64,000 nucleotides of DNA, taken from NCBI GenBank assembly GCA_017549805.1, contig JAFYNJ010000010.1, positions 92,437 to 156,436 of the forward strand. Direction: 5' to 3'. Origin of the DNA: Bacteroidales bacterium. Lineage in GTDB: Bacteria; Bacteroidota; Bacteroidia; Bacteroidales; F082. Below are positions 16,684 through 25,135 of this stretch, piece after piece. The notes below the pieces were generated by a model. It saw nothing but the letters and a program-made list of their open reading frames with translations. It had not been told where the DNA came from and searched no databases. How positions within the stretch are numbered: the stretch's first letter is position 1; each line of letters starts with the position of its first letter. Made by a program: the position numbers and the translations under genes.

Positions 16684-16692
16684 AAAGTTATT

Positions 16693-17868
16693 ATGAAATC
16701 CTTCATCAAAACCATTACTTTCGCTCTTTGCGTACTATACCTGTCCTCTTGCGCCATCATCAGAGGCTATCGGGCAGACGGCTTGTACGGCCCGGATATC
16801 TTCAGCTTCGAGCATTGCGAACAAGACACGATTGCCAAAGGCGAAACAACTTTCCGTTTTCCCATCTCCACAAAGAGAGCCGACTGGATCGACACGCTGC
16901 ATTTCTACACTCATCCGCCTAAGTGCAATAACATGTCTTTCGTGGAGGCGATGAATCAGGAGAGCAAGACGCAAGGAGTAATAATCATCCATAACGACAG
17001 CATCGTTTATGAGCGCTACTGGGGCGACTTCTCTGCAGACCGTATGGCCACCATTTTCTCCGTGTCAAAATCCATCACCTCGTTACTATGTGGCATTGCC
17101 GTTGACGACGGCTACATTGAAAGCATCGATGATCCCGTCACCAAATACTTGCCCGAACTGAAGGGGAAAGACCCAAGGTGGGAGCGTCTCACCATACGTC
17201 ACCTGTTGGACATGCAGAGCGGGTTGGACTTCGACGATGAATACGAATTCAACATCAAGGAACTGAAAAAGGTGAACGCCATTGCACGGCTGAACTATGG
17301 GCACAACATCATGAAGCAGATTAAGGGAATGAAATTCCGCTGCGAGCCGGGCACCGAGTTCCGCTACGAAAGCATGACCTCAGCGATACTGGGCGTTGTC
17401 ATCGAGCGTGCTAGCGGCATTCGCTACGCCGACTATCTCAGCGAGAAGGTTTGGAAACCACTCGGTATGGAGTCGGATGCTTTGGTCAATATCGACAGCC
17501 ACAAGCACCATGTCGCCCACGCCTTCGGCGGCATTACCTGCACCCTGAAAGACCTGGCCAAAATCGGCCGTCTCTATCTGAACAAAGGCGTATGGGACGG
17601 AAAACGCATTGTCAGCGAGGAATGGATACGCCAGTCTTCCGAATACGACGACAGCAACCACGGCTACCATTTCAACTGGTATAACATACACTATGAGGGT
17701 TACGGCAAGTCGGATTATCCTGGCTTTTACGCCGTGGGCATCAAGGAACAGGTGCTTTATGTCAACCCCTACAAAAACCTGATTATGGTAAGAATCGGAA
17801 TGGACAACAACGGTTGGTCTGTCATTCCAGTACTATTTGAAACACTGAGCCATCGGTGGATGGAATAG
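16693..17868 (+). CDS. Serine hydrolase of the beta-lactamase (class C)/PBP4* family, lipoprotein
   Basis: This 391-residue protein has a lipobox (LYLSSC, Cys 20). The SxxK motif is SVSK (S123-K126) in TIFSVSKSITSLLCG, and LTIRHLLDMQSGLDF and EPGTEFRYESMTSAILGVVI are the usual conserved blocks with the Tyr motif. A peptidase/esterase role is likely; the substrate is unknown. It lies 9 bp after the TlpA gene. Confidence 0.9.
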   Translation: MKSFIKTITFALCVLYLSSCAIIRGYRADGLYGPDIFSFEHCEQDTIAKGETTFRFPISTKRADWIDTLHFYTHPPKCNNMSFVEAMNQESKTQGVIIIHNDSIVYERYWGDFSADRMATIFSVSKSITSLLCGIAVDDGYIESIDDPVTKYLPELKGKDPRWERLTIRHLLDMQSGLDFDDEYEFNIKELKKVNAIARLNYGHNIMKQIKGMKFRCEPGTEFRYESMTSAILGVVIERASGIRYADYLSEKVWKPLGMESDALVNIDSHKHHVAHAFGGITCTLKDLAKIGRLYLNKGVWDGKRIVSEEWIRQSSEYDDSNHGYHFNWYNIHYEGYGKSDYPGFYAVGIKEQVLYVNPYKNLIMVRIGMDNNGWSVIPVLFETLSHRWME

Positions 17869-17874
17869 CCTCTA

Positions 17875-18495
17875 ATGATAAAAAACAACATGAAACAACA
17901 CCTCATCTTCGCAGCCCTTGCCCTATTGCTTGCCACGGGCTGCAACCAACAGAAGCAAGAACAACCCATCATGAATAAAGAAAACAAAGCATTGACCGCC
18001 TTTGACGTTCAAAAGGAATTTGAAAAGAACGGATTTACCTGGTTTACCGAGAACCTTATCCTGTGCAGCGGCGATACCACACGCAGCAACGCCATGACCA
18101 TCGGCTGGGGCGGCATCGGCAATTATTTAGGCCACGATCGTCCAGCTGTGACAGTGTATGTGGCGCCAGGTCGCTATACTTGGGAGTTTATGGAAAAGTA
18201 TCCGCGATTCACCATCATGCAGTTCGATGACCCCAAAATCTGGATGTATATGGGCAGAAACAGCGGACGTGACGGCGACAAAGCCGCGGCTCTCGGCCTT
18301 CATGTGGCATACACCGAACACGGCACCCCCTATTACGAAGAGGCCAACCTGGTCATTGAATGCGAGACCATGTCGGCTTGGCACCAAACGGAACAGGACT
18401 TCCGCAACGACACGTCTAAAAAGTGGTACGATGGCTTTGATGCCGGCATTCACACTGTTTATGTCGGTGAAATCATTGGAGCTTGGAGGAAATGA
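17875..18495 (+). CDS. Flavin reductase-like (split-barrel FMN-binding) lipoprotein
   Basis: A 206-residue protein with lipobox LLATGC; an alternative start at codon 6 gives a cleaner signal peptide. The body (NAMTIGWGGIGNYLGHDRP, VTVYVAPGRYTWEFMEKYP) is the flavin-reductase-like split barrel common in Bacteroidales, usually cytoplasmic, so the export signal is notable. FMN binding is predicted. It is the fourth gene of an envelope/redox string and is followed 3 bp later by a small gene. Confidence 0.8.
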   Translation: MIKNNMKQHLIFAALALLLATGCNQQKQEQPIMNKENKALTAFDVQKEFEKNGFTWFTENLILCSGDTTRSNAMTIGWGGIGNYLGHDRPAVTVYVAPGRYTWEFMEKYPRFTIMQFDDPKIWMYMGRNSGRDGDKAAALGLHVAYTEHGTPYYEEANLVIECETMSAWHQTEQDFRNDTSKKWYDGFDAGIHTVYVGEIIGAWRK

Positions 18496-18498
18496 ACG

Positions 18499-18732
18499 AT
18501 GACCATTGACACCACCAATATGTGTTCACACCTGCAAAGGAAGCTGTTTGAAGAGGATGGCGAATACCATCGGCTTTGGCTAGCGATGCAGGATGACCCA
18601 GAACTGACGGCAGTGGTTCGGTCAAGGCAACTGCACATTTACCGTAATGGCAAGAAAGTGCTGGTGCTTGCAGGAAAGTCGGCACCGAAGATTATCAGGG
18701 AAGATAGGATCAGCGAGTTGTTTACGGTTTAA
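18499..18732 (+). CDS. Conserved small hypothetical protein
   Basis: A 77-residue cytoplasmic protein (HLQRKLFEEDGEYHRLWLAM, then RQLHIYRNGKKVLVLAGKS). The pattern looks like the N-terminal part of a longer Bacteroidales nuclease-like hypothetical protein, so it could be a truncated remnant. It lies 3 bp after the flavin-reductase-like gene and ends against the convergent abiF gene. Family not recognised with certainty. Confidence 0.5.
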   Translation: MTIDTTNMCSHLQRKLFEEDGEYHRLWLAMQDDPELTAVVRSRQLHIYRNGKKVLVLAGKSAPKIIREDRISELFTV

Positions 18733-18742
18733 AAACGAGCCC

Positions 18743-19642
18743 TTATTTCCAAAGAGGTTCCTTCTTCCATCCTTTCGGGAATCCCATAGCTGCGACATCT
18801 ACCGAAGGATACTCCTTCAAAAGCCGTTTTAGATCTTTCGAAAAGGTGTTTTGCGCATCAATGGCATTGAGCAGATAGGCAATGCAGCAAAGTTGGGGAT
18901 AGATTTTGTCTGGAGGGAACGAGAAGTCGGTTAACCACTTGCGACCGGCCAATGTTCTCGGCATTTGTGGCTTCACTGCATAACGGCGGTTCCAAATGCG
19001 AGAATGATGGGCACAGAAATTCCTAAGCGATGTCAAGCTTTCCATCCAACTATTCAAGAATTCATGCTGAGGAAGCCCAAAATCTTCAGCCACAGATTTC
19101 TTGTTGGCTTTATCATAGAAATTCTGGTAAAGCTTCGATAACGTTCCAAACGACACAGTTTCGAGCGTTTTCCAAGCCGGAGGGAAAGACGGCCTGTCGT
19201 ACCGATCGAAATGTTCTTTGATAAACTCCTCTTTACTCCTATGCAATTCACGATCAACACTGCTTAGATGTTCAGCAAAAAGATGGCCGTCGGTAGCCAT
19301 ATCCACTTGCGTAAACCAAAATGGCGTGTGGCTGCGTGAAAAATGATGGTTGACTCGGGAACGAAGTGCCACCTCAATTTGTCTTGTGGCACCAAATACC
19401 ATATCACGCAAAGTGGTGTCGAACTTATAGAGCGCCAAAGCTTGGTCTAATGTAGCGCCTTTTCGGAATTCATGAGTCTGCTTATCAATTTCCATGGGAC
19501 GGAAATAACAGGCAATACGGAAATAACTGACCGATGAAAGAGTGCGAAGAGCCTCCTGTTCGTCAGTAACTTGAAGGCCACGCTGTTTCAGCATGGCAAG
19601 TAAGTCGGATGTGTCGAGTGCAATCTTATTATAGTTTTCCAT
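18743..19642 (-). CDS. AbiF/Abi_2-family HEPN protein (abortive infection)
   Basis: This 299-residue protein has Abi_2 landmarks: SYFRIACYFRPME near residue 40, YKFDTTLRDMVF and IEVALRSRVNHHFS near 75-100, and the HEPN active site RNFCAHHSRIWNR near residue 215, which gives the R-x4-H of HEPN ribonucleases. AbiF-like proteins are phage-defence RNases and are considered close to the ancestors of Cas13. The start at 19642 (MENYNK) is chosen because the longer form would read through the structured leader. The leader holds an RNA resembling the abiF motif. Confidence 0.9.
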   Translation of the reverse strand: MENYNKIALDTSDLLAMLKQRGLQVTDEQEALRTLSSVSYFRIACYFRPMEIDKQTHEFRKGATLDQALALYKFDTTLRDMVFGATRQIEVALRSRVNHHFSRSHTPFWFTQVDMATDGHLFAEHLSSVDRELHRSKEEFIKEHFDRYDRPSFPPAWKTLETVSFGTLSKLYQNFYDKANKKSVAEDFGLPQHEFLNSWMESLTSLRNFCAHHSRIWNRRYAVKPQMPRTLAGRKWLTDFSFPPDKIYPQLCCIAYLLNAIDAQNTFSKDLKRLLKEYPSVDVAAMGFPKGWKKEPLWK

Positions 19643-19643
19643 A

Positions 19644-19738
19644 GGCAAATAAATATTACATGGCCTATTTGTACCTCGACTATAATAAAAAAGTCTCACC
19701 CTGGTACGCTGCTTTTCAGCTCGCGTGGTGAGAATGGT
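19644..19738 (-). ncRNA. abiF-type structured RNA upstream of the abi gene
   Basis: Read on the minus strand: transcript start near 19738, then a hairpin with stem TCTCACC/GGTGAGA (19733-19727 with 19700-19694), an inner stem GCTG/CAGC (19720-19717 with 19711-19708), then a CTTTTTT tract. Farther on, ATAGGC can pair with GCCTAT next to the abi start codon, which could mask initiation. The layout (promoter, hairpin, U-tract, then abi gene) fits the published abiF RNA motif, which consistently precedes abiF genes. An antitoxin role is proposed for related systems. Confidence 0.65.
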
Positions 19739-19743
19739 CGATG

Positions 19744-19773
19744 CAAAAATACAACATTATTTTAAATTGTCAA
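19744..19773 (-). promoter_or_regulatory. Promoter of abiF RNA/abi gene
   Basis: Minus strand: TTGAC from 19773, 19-bp spacer, TATTTTTG at 19751-19744. Both elements and the spacing are ideal. Confidence 0.75.
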
Positions 19774-19826
19774 GCGTTTTCGTAGTTTTTTTTCACTCCA
19801 GACTTGAGCAATAAAGTCTAATCTAA

Positions 19827-19858
19827 TTGAGATTATATGAGTTAAAATCGTAACTTTG
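19827..19858 (+). promoter_or_regulatory. Promoter of deiminase gene
   Basis: TTG at 19827-19829, 21 bp, then TAACTTTG at 19851-19858, about 28 bp before the start codon at 19887. Confidence 0.65.
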
Positions 19859-19886
19859 CATATCTTAATTCATAATAAGTAACTCA

Positions 19887-21080
19887 ATGAGTATTGAATC
19901 CATCATCGGTATTGTAAGCGGCTCCATAGCTATCATTGGTGCAGCCATTTCTATTTTTCGCTTCTTTCGGAATAAACATAAAACCATGGAAGAGCTATTC
20001 AAGCAGTTAGTGTACAAGGGCACAACTGATGCCGAACGTAAAAAAACACTTAAAAAGCTAAACAAAACACCGCTGATTGCCAATAGAATCAAGGATGACT
20101 ACATCAATAGTTTCGTTTTAGGAAAACGAGGTCCGGAATTAGTTTTGTTTGACCTATGTGACAGCAATGACATTGCGCCGACTGACGATATCTGTAGGGG
20201 ACTTATAGGTTCTCACATGCCATCACTAATGAAACGGTACGAAGAGAAGCGAAAGACACAAATCGTATATATGTCGGATTTGCTAAAAGCCAAATTCCCC
20301 AATACCTGTTACAGGCTTACACATATTCTTGACAAGCACAACGTTAAATACGCTTTCCTACAAGGGACGAAAGACATTTGGTGTCGCGATTACATGCCAG
20401 TTCAAACTCCATCAGGAAAGTTCATCCAGTTCAAATACGATCCAAGTTACCTGAAAGGAAACCCTGAATGGGAGGCATCTCGTTCTGACGTAAAGGAGGT
20501 TTGTCGGTTAAACGACATTAATGCTGAGTTTTCCAACATCAACATTGACGGAGGAAACGTTTTGATTTGTGATGGACGTGCCATCCTTTCCGACAGGATT
20601 TACTCAGAAAATCCCGAAATGGATAAAGAGAAATTGGTTGCCGAATTATCGAAACTGTTGGAGTGCGAAGTAATCATTATACCAGCACAAAACGGAGATA
20701 TGACTGGTCATGCCGACGGAATGGTGAGATTCGCAAACAAAAACACGATTCTTGGAAACAGACTGGACAATGAATACAAGTATTGGAGAGAAGGCATGTA
20801 CAAGGTAATCAAACAATACCACTTGAAATACATCAATGTTCCATTCCTTACAGACATGAAAGACCCAAAGCATCCGTTGAGTGCAATTGGCATCTATGTG
20901 AATTACTTGGAAGTTGACAACTTAATTGTAATGCCCATTTTTGGAAGAGAGGAAGACAAACAGGTTGAGAGCATCCTTAAGGAGGCCTTCCCTGACAAGA
21001 CCATTGAAACCATCGATTACAACGAGGTAGCTCAAGAAGGAGGATTGCTCAACTGCACAACATGGGTGATTAAGAAATAA
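19887..21080 (+). CDS. Membrane-anchored PAD/agmatine-deiminase-family protein
   Basis: This 397-residue protein has an N-terminal membrane helix (about residues 4-26), a charged region (30-130) and a C-terminal deiminase of the PAD_porph superfamily. Catalytic landmarks: WCRDYMP (D168), DGGN (221-224), GHADGM (H275, D277) and LLNCTTW (C390). Family enzymes convert guanidinium groups (agmatine, peptidyl-arginine) to ureido groups. The usual agmatine deiminase has no membrane anchor and no extra 130-residue region, so the substrate may differ. It sits between the abi gene and a GIY-YIG-like gene. Confidence 0.8.
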   Translation: MSIESIIGIVSGSIAIIGAAISIFRFFRNKHKTMEELFKQLVYKGTTDAERKKTLKKLNKTPLIANRIKDDYINSFVLGKRGPELVLFDLCDSNDIAPTDDICRGLIGSHMPSLMKRYEEKRKTQIVYMSDLLKAKFPNTCYRLTHILDKHNVKYAFLQGTKDIWCRDYMPVQTPSGKFIQFKYDPSYLKGNPEWEASRSDVKEVCRLNDINAEFSNINIDGGNVLICDGRAILSDRIYSENPEMDKEKLVAELSKLLECEVIIIPAQNGDMTGHADGMVRFANKNTILGNRLDNEYKYWREGMYKVIKQYHLKYINVPFLTDMKDPKHPLSAIGIYVNYLEVDNLIVMPIFGREEDKQVESILKEAFPDKTIETIDYNEVAQEGGLLNCTTWVIKK

Positions 21081-21099
21081 CAGGAATTTATTTTCAACG

Positions 21100-21645
21100 A
21101 TGGATACCATAAACAAAACATTCACCATTCAATGGGTTGGCCCATTTCATTCACTTGAAGAGCTGAACAATTATAAGTGGGACGATGAAACCAACGGATT
21201 GGACTGTTTCAATGTGTATTGCTTTGAGGCTCGCTATAGGAGCAATTCAAGATGGAGGAGCTATTTGGGCATTCATCAAAAGAATGATGGGATAGATAGA
21301 CGGCTCAACCAACGTCATGAGCATTTCAAGAAGTTCCTGAATTACCCAGAGAAAAACATTTGGATTGGCGCTTTTGGCAATGAGAAAGACCAAACGCCAG
21401 AGAATATCGACATAGTCGAAACCTTATTCATTAGCACCTACAAGGATGAATTAAAGGAAAACATAATGAAGAAGAAGTCATTGCCTTACGAGTCGATATG
21501 TGTAATCAACCTTTGGTACAATATTGATGAAAAGGTTAGGCATAACAGGAGAAACACGATCTCTTTCATGGACGATGCCATTGTTTATGACGAAGAGAAC
21601 GGACGGATACTACACGGCAGATTATCTGAGATTCCTTTAAAATAA
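21100..21645 (+). CDS. Possible GIY-YIG-like nuclease
   Basis: A 181-residue protein lying 19 bp after the deiminase gene, so likely co-transcribed. FNVYCFEARYRSN, SYLGIHQKND and IDRRLNQRHEHFKKF resemble the GIY, YIG and R-L blocks of GIY-YIG nucleases, and the later VETLFISTYKDEL has a Glu where the catalytic Glu is expected. The match is by eye, and the GIY and YIG motifs are not exact. If correct, it is a small stand-alone nuclease. Confidence 0.4.
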   Translation: MDTINKTFTIQWVGPFHSLEELNNYKWDDETNGLDCFNVYCFEARYRSNSRWRSYLGIHQKNDGIDRRLNQRHEHFKKFLNYPEKNIWIGAFGNEKDQTPENIDIVETLFISTYKDELKENIMKKKSLPYESICVINLWYNIDEKVRHNRRNTISFMDDAIVYDEENGRILHGRLSEIPLK

Positions 21646-21846
21646 AGAAAGAGTTGGCAGCTAGCAGGCGTTTGACCGGGGTGCACTATAGCAATATGGG
21701 CTGCGAAGTGATTGCCCTAATTTGAGCCCTACCCTATCGGATTCAGTTCATGATAAGGATCAAAAAACAAGGGGTGAATCATGCCATTATACCCCACCAT
21801 GAAGTAAACCCTGGCATTTCTTAAACCGTTGAGGCCAGATCAAAGC
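21646..21846. other. Intergenic stretch with eroded reading frame
   Basis: About 200 bp between convergent genes. One plus-strand frame reads LAASRRLTGVHYSNMGCEVI, stops, continues ALPYRIQFMIRIKKQGVNHA and stops again, suggesting a decayed gene fragment. No terminator or known element was seen. Confidence 0.3.
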
Positions 21847-22380
21847 TCATTCTACCTGCGAATGGTTTCGATCGTACCTTGCTTTATAATAACTGTACAT
21901 CGAATCAAGAGAGATGTCTCGCTGCGAATAATCGAAAGGCGACAAGCCCTTGCGTTGGTCAGCCCAAGGCGATTCGGCATGAGTCATGAAGATAAGCTGG
22001 TTCTGTGATTTGGAACCGTAAAGCATAATGACGGAATCAATACACTGAATTTCATCAGTGGTTAACTCCATCTCTTTGGCAAGTTTTCCAGCTTCTTCGG
22101 CCAAAGTATCATCAGAACAACCAAAATCCTTGGCATGAAGATGCTCACACATGTCACTTGTCTTATCCTTATACTCTTGGTAAATCACTGGATATACAGG
22201 ACCATTCACCCATGCCTGAGGATTCTCCGCAAACAAAGTGTTTCCCCTACCAAAGAATACCATATACCATGATTGAGTATAATAAAGCATCTTCTGAAGC
22301 TTCAACGGACTTACCGAAAGCCCCTTAGAGAGCATCGAAAGGCCTATGTATTTCACTATGTCTTTTATATTTCGTTTCAT
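21847..22380 (-). CDS. Panacea-domain (SocA/DUF4065) protein
   Basis: A 177-residue protein with the Panacea signature: LSVSPLKLQKMLYYTQSWYM near the N-terminus, then AWVNGPVYPVIYQEYKDK and a C-terminal AESPWADQRKG block. Panacea domains serve as antitoxins of many unrelated toxins (PanAT pairs) and as SocA-like proteolytic adaptors. No obvious toxin lies next to it on the same strand, since the nearest same-strand upstream gene is a coiled-coil 85-mer. The partner may be absent, decayed or unrecognised. Confidence 0.85.
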   Translation of the reverse strand: MKRNIKDIVKYIGLSMLSKGLSVSPLKLQKMLYYTQSWYMVFFGRGNTLFAENPQAWVNGPVYPVIYQEYKDKTSDMCEHLHAKDFGCSDDTLAEEAGKLAKEMELTTDEIQCIDSVIMLYGSKSQNQLIFMTHAESPWADQRKGLSPFDYSQRDISLDSMYSYYKARYDRNHSQVE

Positions 22381-22478
22381 GTCCGCAAAAATATATAAAA
22401 AACATATACGGAAAATGAAAAAAGTTCATCAATACCGAAATTTAGATTAAATATAAATAAAACTATGTAAAGAATTAA

Positions 22479-22736
22479 TTAGGAGTATTTCTTTATCCAC
22501 CCTTCTATCTCCTTCACCCTTTTCTCATACTTCTCGATTTGACCTTCAATGAAATCATCGCTGTATTTTCGGTCGCAAAAGCCGTTGCCGCGTGCCATGT
22601 AGTCGTCATCTTCCAATGAGCCCAACACCTCGGCGTAATTCTCCAGATAGCGACGGTTCTCCTCCAAAAGACGACGCAGGTCGTCAAGATCGGCTTCAAT
22701 GGTCTCGCCTGTGCTGAAGGTATAGCGCTTTTTCAT
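22479..22736 (-). CDS. Small coiled-coil hypothetical protein
   Basis: An 85-residue, highly charged protein beginning MKKRYTFSTGETIEADLDDL with predicted helices (RRLLEENRRYLENYAEVLG, QIEKYEKRVKEIEGWIKK). No motif recognised. It lies 98 bp upstream of the Panacea gene on the same strand, so it could be co-transcribed with it, but it also starts divergently from ybaK. Confidence 0.6.
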   Translation of the reverse strand: MKKRYTFSTGETIEADLDDLRRLLEENRRYLENYAEVLGSLEDDDYMARGNGFCDRKYSDDFIEGQIEKYEKRVKEIEGWIKKYS

Positions 22737-22754
22737 GGGTTTCTACAGTTTTCT

Positions 22755-22762
22755 TATATTTG
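22755..22762 (+). promoter_or_regulatory. -7 box of ybaK
   Basis: TATATTTG, 22 bp before the ybaK start; matches TAnnTTTG. Confidence 0.6.
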
Positions 22763-22784
22763 CACAAAAATAAAAAGAAAACAC

Positions 22785-23270
22785 ATGCCGAAAGAAAAAA
22801 TCAACAAAACCAATGCGTGCCGGCTTCTCGACCAAAAGAAGATCAACTATGAGCTGATTCCATACGAAGTGGATGAGAACGACCTCGGGGCACAGCATAT
22901 CGCGAACCAGCTGGGCGAAGATATAGACCAAGTCTTTAAAACACTGGTGCTGAAAGGCGACAAAACAGGACACTTCGTTTGCGTCATCCCAGGCAACGAG
23001 GAAGTGGACCTGAAAAAGACCGCCAAAGTCACGGGTAACAAGAGCTGCGACCTCATCCCGATGAAGGAACTACTGCCTTTGACAGGCTATATCCGTGGCG
23101 GCTGCTCCCCTATCGGCATGAAGAAACCCTTCCCCACCTTTATCCATGAGACCTGCGAGCTGTTCGACATCATCTATGTAAGTGCCGGCGTGCGCGGACT
23201 CCAATTCAAAATCAATCCACAAGATCTGATCAAGGCTGCTGAGATGACCGTTGCCGACCTATGTCCATGA
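22785..23270 (+). CDS. ybaK: YbaK/EbsC-type Cys-tRNA(Pro) deacylase
   Basis: A 161-residue single-domain protein of the YbaK family. Typical blocks are IDQVFKTLVLKGDK, FVCVIPGNEEVDLKKTAK (with the conserved Lys), YIRGGCSPIGMKKPFPTFI and YVSAGVRGLQFKINP. It hydrolyses Cys-tRNA(Pro) formed by mischarging in translation quality control. Its end overlaps the start of the hexosaminidase gene by 10 bp. Confidence 0.92.
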   Translation: MPKEKINKTNACRLLDQKKINYELIPYEVDENDLGAQHIANQLGEDIDQVFKTLVLKGDKTGHFVCVIPGNEEVDLKKTAKVTGNKSCDLIPMKELLPLTGYIRGGCSPIGMKKPFPTFIHETCELFDIIYVSAGVRGLQFKINPQDLIKAAEMTVADLCP

Positions 23271-25090
23271 TGCACAAATTAAGCATATTCATCCTTCTAT
23301 TGGCATTAGCAGCCTGCACTCCTCAACCTCCAACAGCTGAATGGACTGAAGGCGCTACCGAAGCCAACGGTCAGGCACTGCACACCTTGGTGCTGCACAA
23401 TGTGCCCGAGGGTTCAAGGGTGTGGTTCCAAGAGCTTTTTGACGGCAAGACCATGGTGGAGGGTCCGGCAATGCATCATTATCAAGGCTCATCTTGGTAT
23501 ATCGACATCCCCTCGAATGATTCATTAGGGCGGATACGCAAGTCCGCCCCTACGGTTACGCTGAAATACCATGGCCGCCCCCTGCCCCGCCAACGATGGG
23601 CTCCAGAGGCTTTCATCCTTCAACAGAAAGGGAAACCTGACATGCCAATGGAGGTACAATACCACTTTTTAGAATTGCCTCCTGAAGAAGCCATTTCAGA
23701 AGATTTCGCCTGCCGTTATGAAGTGCAACCCGCCGACATCATCCCGCAGATCAAACGCATCCAATATGGCATAGAGCCGATGGAGTCCACTGAAACGCAT
23801 CCCTATGGATGGTACCGTATCACGATCGACACCGATGGCAATCCCTCTGTGGAAGCCGATGACGAGGATGGCGCCTATTATGCCCAAGTCACGCTCAACA
23901 AACTTCCGAAGCCCCTGCAACCCATGACCCTCGAGGACTGGCCCGACTTCCCCTATCGCGGCTTCATGCTCGACGTGGCGCGCGACTTCCGGACCGTGGA
24001 CGAAGTGCTCGAAATCATCGACCTGATGGCATCATGGAAGATGAACGTCCTGCATTTCCATATCGCCGACGATGAGTCATGGTGCCTGGAAATCAAGGCC
24101 CTGCCCGAACTTACTGAATTCGGAGGTCGGCACGCCCTCCCGGACTGGGACCTTCAAGAGTCTATTGCCTTGAAACCCACCATCAACGGGCACATCGGCA
24201 ACGCCACCTTCTACACCGCTGAAGAATACCAACAAATCATCCGCTATGCTTGGGATCGCCGTATTTCAGTGATTCCCGAGTTCGACACCCCTGGCCACTC
24301 ACGTGCTTCCATCAAAGCCATGCAAGCCTACGAACGTCGCACTGGCAACAGCACTTATCGCCTGCAGGACCCTGCCGACACCTCTCATTACTGGTCAGCA
24401 CAAGATTTTACCGACAATGTGTTGAGCGTTGAGCTACCCAGTGTGTATCATTTTTATGGTTTGGTCTTCGATGAGGTCATCCAGCTCCATCAAGAAGCCA
24501 ATGTCCCCCTACCCGCCATCCATATCGGCGGCGACGAGGTCCCTGATGGTGCGTGGACAGGCAAGGACCGCCACGAAATGAAAGAGACCTTTATCAACGG
24601 CATGTTGGACCTCGCCGAACAGCGTAACATCCGTTTAGCCGGCTGGGAGGATATTGCCCGTGACCTGGAACCAGAAACCGAGGTACGGCTCAAACGCTCG
24701 CTCTACTTTATCAACGTGTGGAACACCGAGGGTATCGAGGGCTTCCCCGTAGTGCTCTCTCCTGCCTCCTATACCTACCTCGACTTGGCTTATAGTGCCG
24801 ACCCTCGCGAGATTGGCCTCCACTGGGCAGGTTATGTGGACGAACGCAAGACCTTCGACCTTGATCCAAACGACTACAAAGGCGACATCCTTGGCGTGCA
24901 AGCCCAGCTCTGGTCGTCACAGCTCCGCAGTTTCGACGATGCCACTTACCAGATGCTCCCTAAAGCCCTCGGCATAGCTGAACATGGCTGGAATAGCCAA
25001 ACCAATGACTTCAATCGGTTTTACAACATCATCGTCGACCGCGAAATGCCCGTTTGGGAGAAGAACGGATTTGCTTTTAAGAAAAGGTGA
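23261..25090 (+). CDS. Beta-N-acetylhexosaminidase, GH20 lipoprotein
   Basis: A 609-residue protein with lipobox LALAAC (start could also be Met3). A carbohydrate-binding-like N-terminal region (to about 225) precedes a GH20 TIM barrel: GFMLDVARDFRTVDEVLEII, LHFHIADDESW, IPEFDTPGHS, and the catalytic pair in HIGGDEVP (Asp-Glu) near residue 423. It removes terminal GlcNAc or GalNAc from glycans such as mucin or chitin. A REP-like palindrome is embedded in frame near codon 90, a sign of insertion into a surface-loop region. Confidence 0.92.
   Translation: MSMMHKLSIFILLLALAACTPQPPTAEWTEGATEANGQALHTLVLHNVPEGSRVWFQELFDGKTMVEGPAMHHYQGSSWYIDIPSNDSLGRIRKSAPTVTLKYHGRPLPRQRWAPEAFILQQKGKPDMPMEVQYHFLELPPEEAISEDFACRYEVQPADIIPQIKRIQYGIEPMESTETHPYGWYRITIDTDGNPSVEADDEDGAYYAQVTLNKLPKPLQPMTLEDWPDFPYRGFMLDVARDFRTVDEVLEIIDLMASWKMNVLHFHIADDESWCLEIKALPELTEFGGRHALPDWDLQESIALKPTINGHIGNATFYTAEEYQQIIRYAWDRRISVIPEFDTPGHSRASIKAMQAYERRTGNSTYRLQDPADTSHYWSAQDFTDNVLSVELPSVYHFYGLVFDEVIQLHQEANVPLPAIHIGGDEVPDGAWTGKDRHEMKETFINGMLDLAEQRNIRLAGWEDIARDLEPETEVRLKRSLYFINVWNTEGIEGFPVVLSPASYTYLDLAYSADPREIGLHWAGYVDERKTFDLDPNDYKGDILGVQAQLWSSQLRSFDDATYQMLPKALGIAEHGWNSQTNDFNRFYNIIVDREMPVWEKNGFAFKKR
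23528..23549. repeat. REP-like palindrome inside the GH20 coding sequence
   Basis: GGGCGGA-atacgcaag-type loop-TCCGCCC, followed by ccTACGG. Perfect 7-bp arms. The sequence resembles the abundant GTAGGGGCGGAC..GTCCGCCC family of intergenic palindromes in uncultured Bacteroidales. It is read in frame as part of LGRIRKSAPT. Confidence 0.7.
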
Positions 25091-25108
25091 TCCCTATACA
25101 TTTTTTCT

Positions 25109-25116
25109 TATCTTTG
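25109..25116 (+). promoter_or_regulatory. -7 box of hypothetical lipoprotein gene
   Basis: TATCTTTG, 19 bp before the start codon at 25136. Confidence 0.6.
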
Positions 25117-25135
25117 CTCACAAAACCATTTCATT

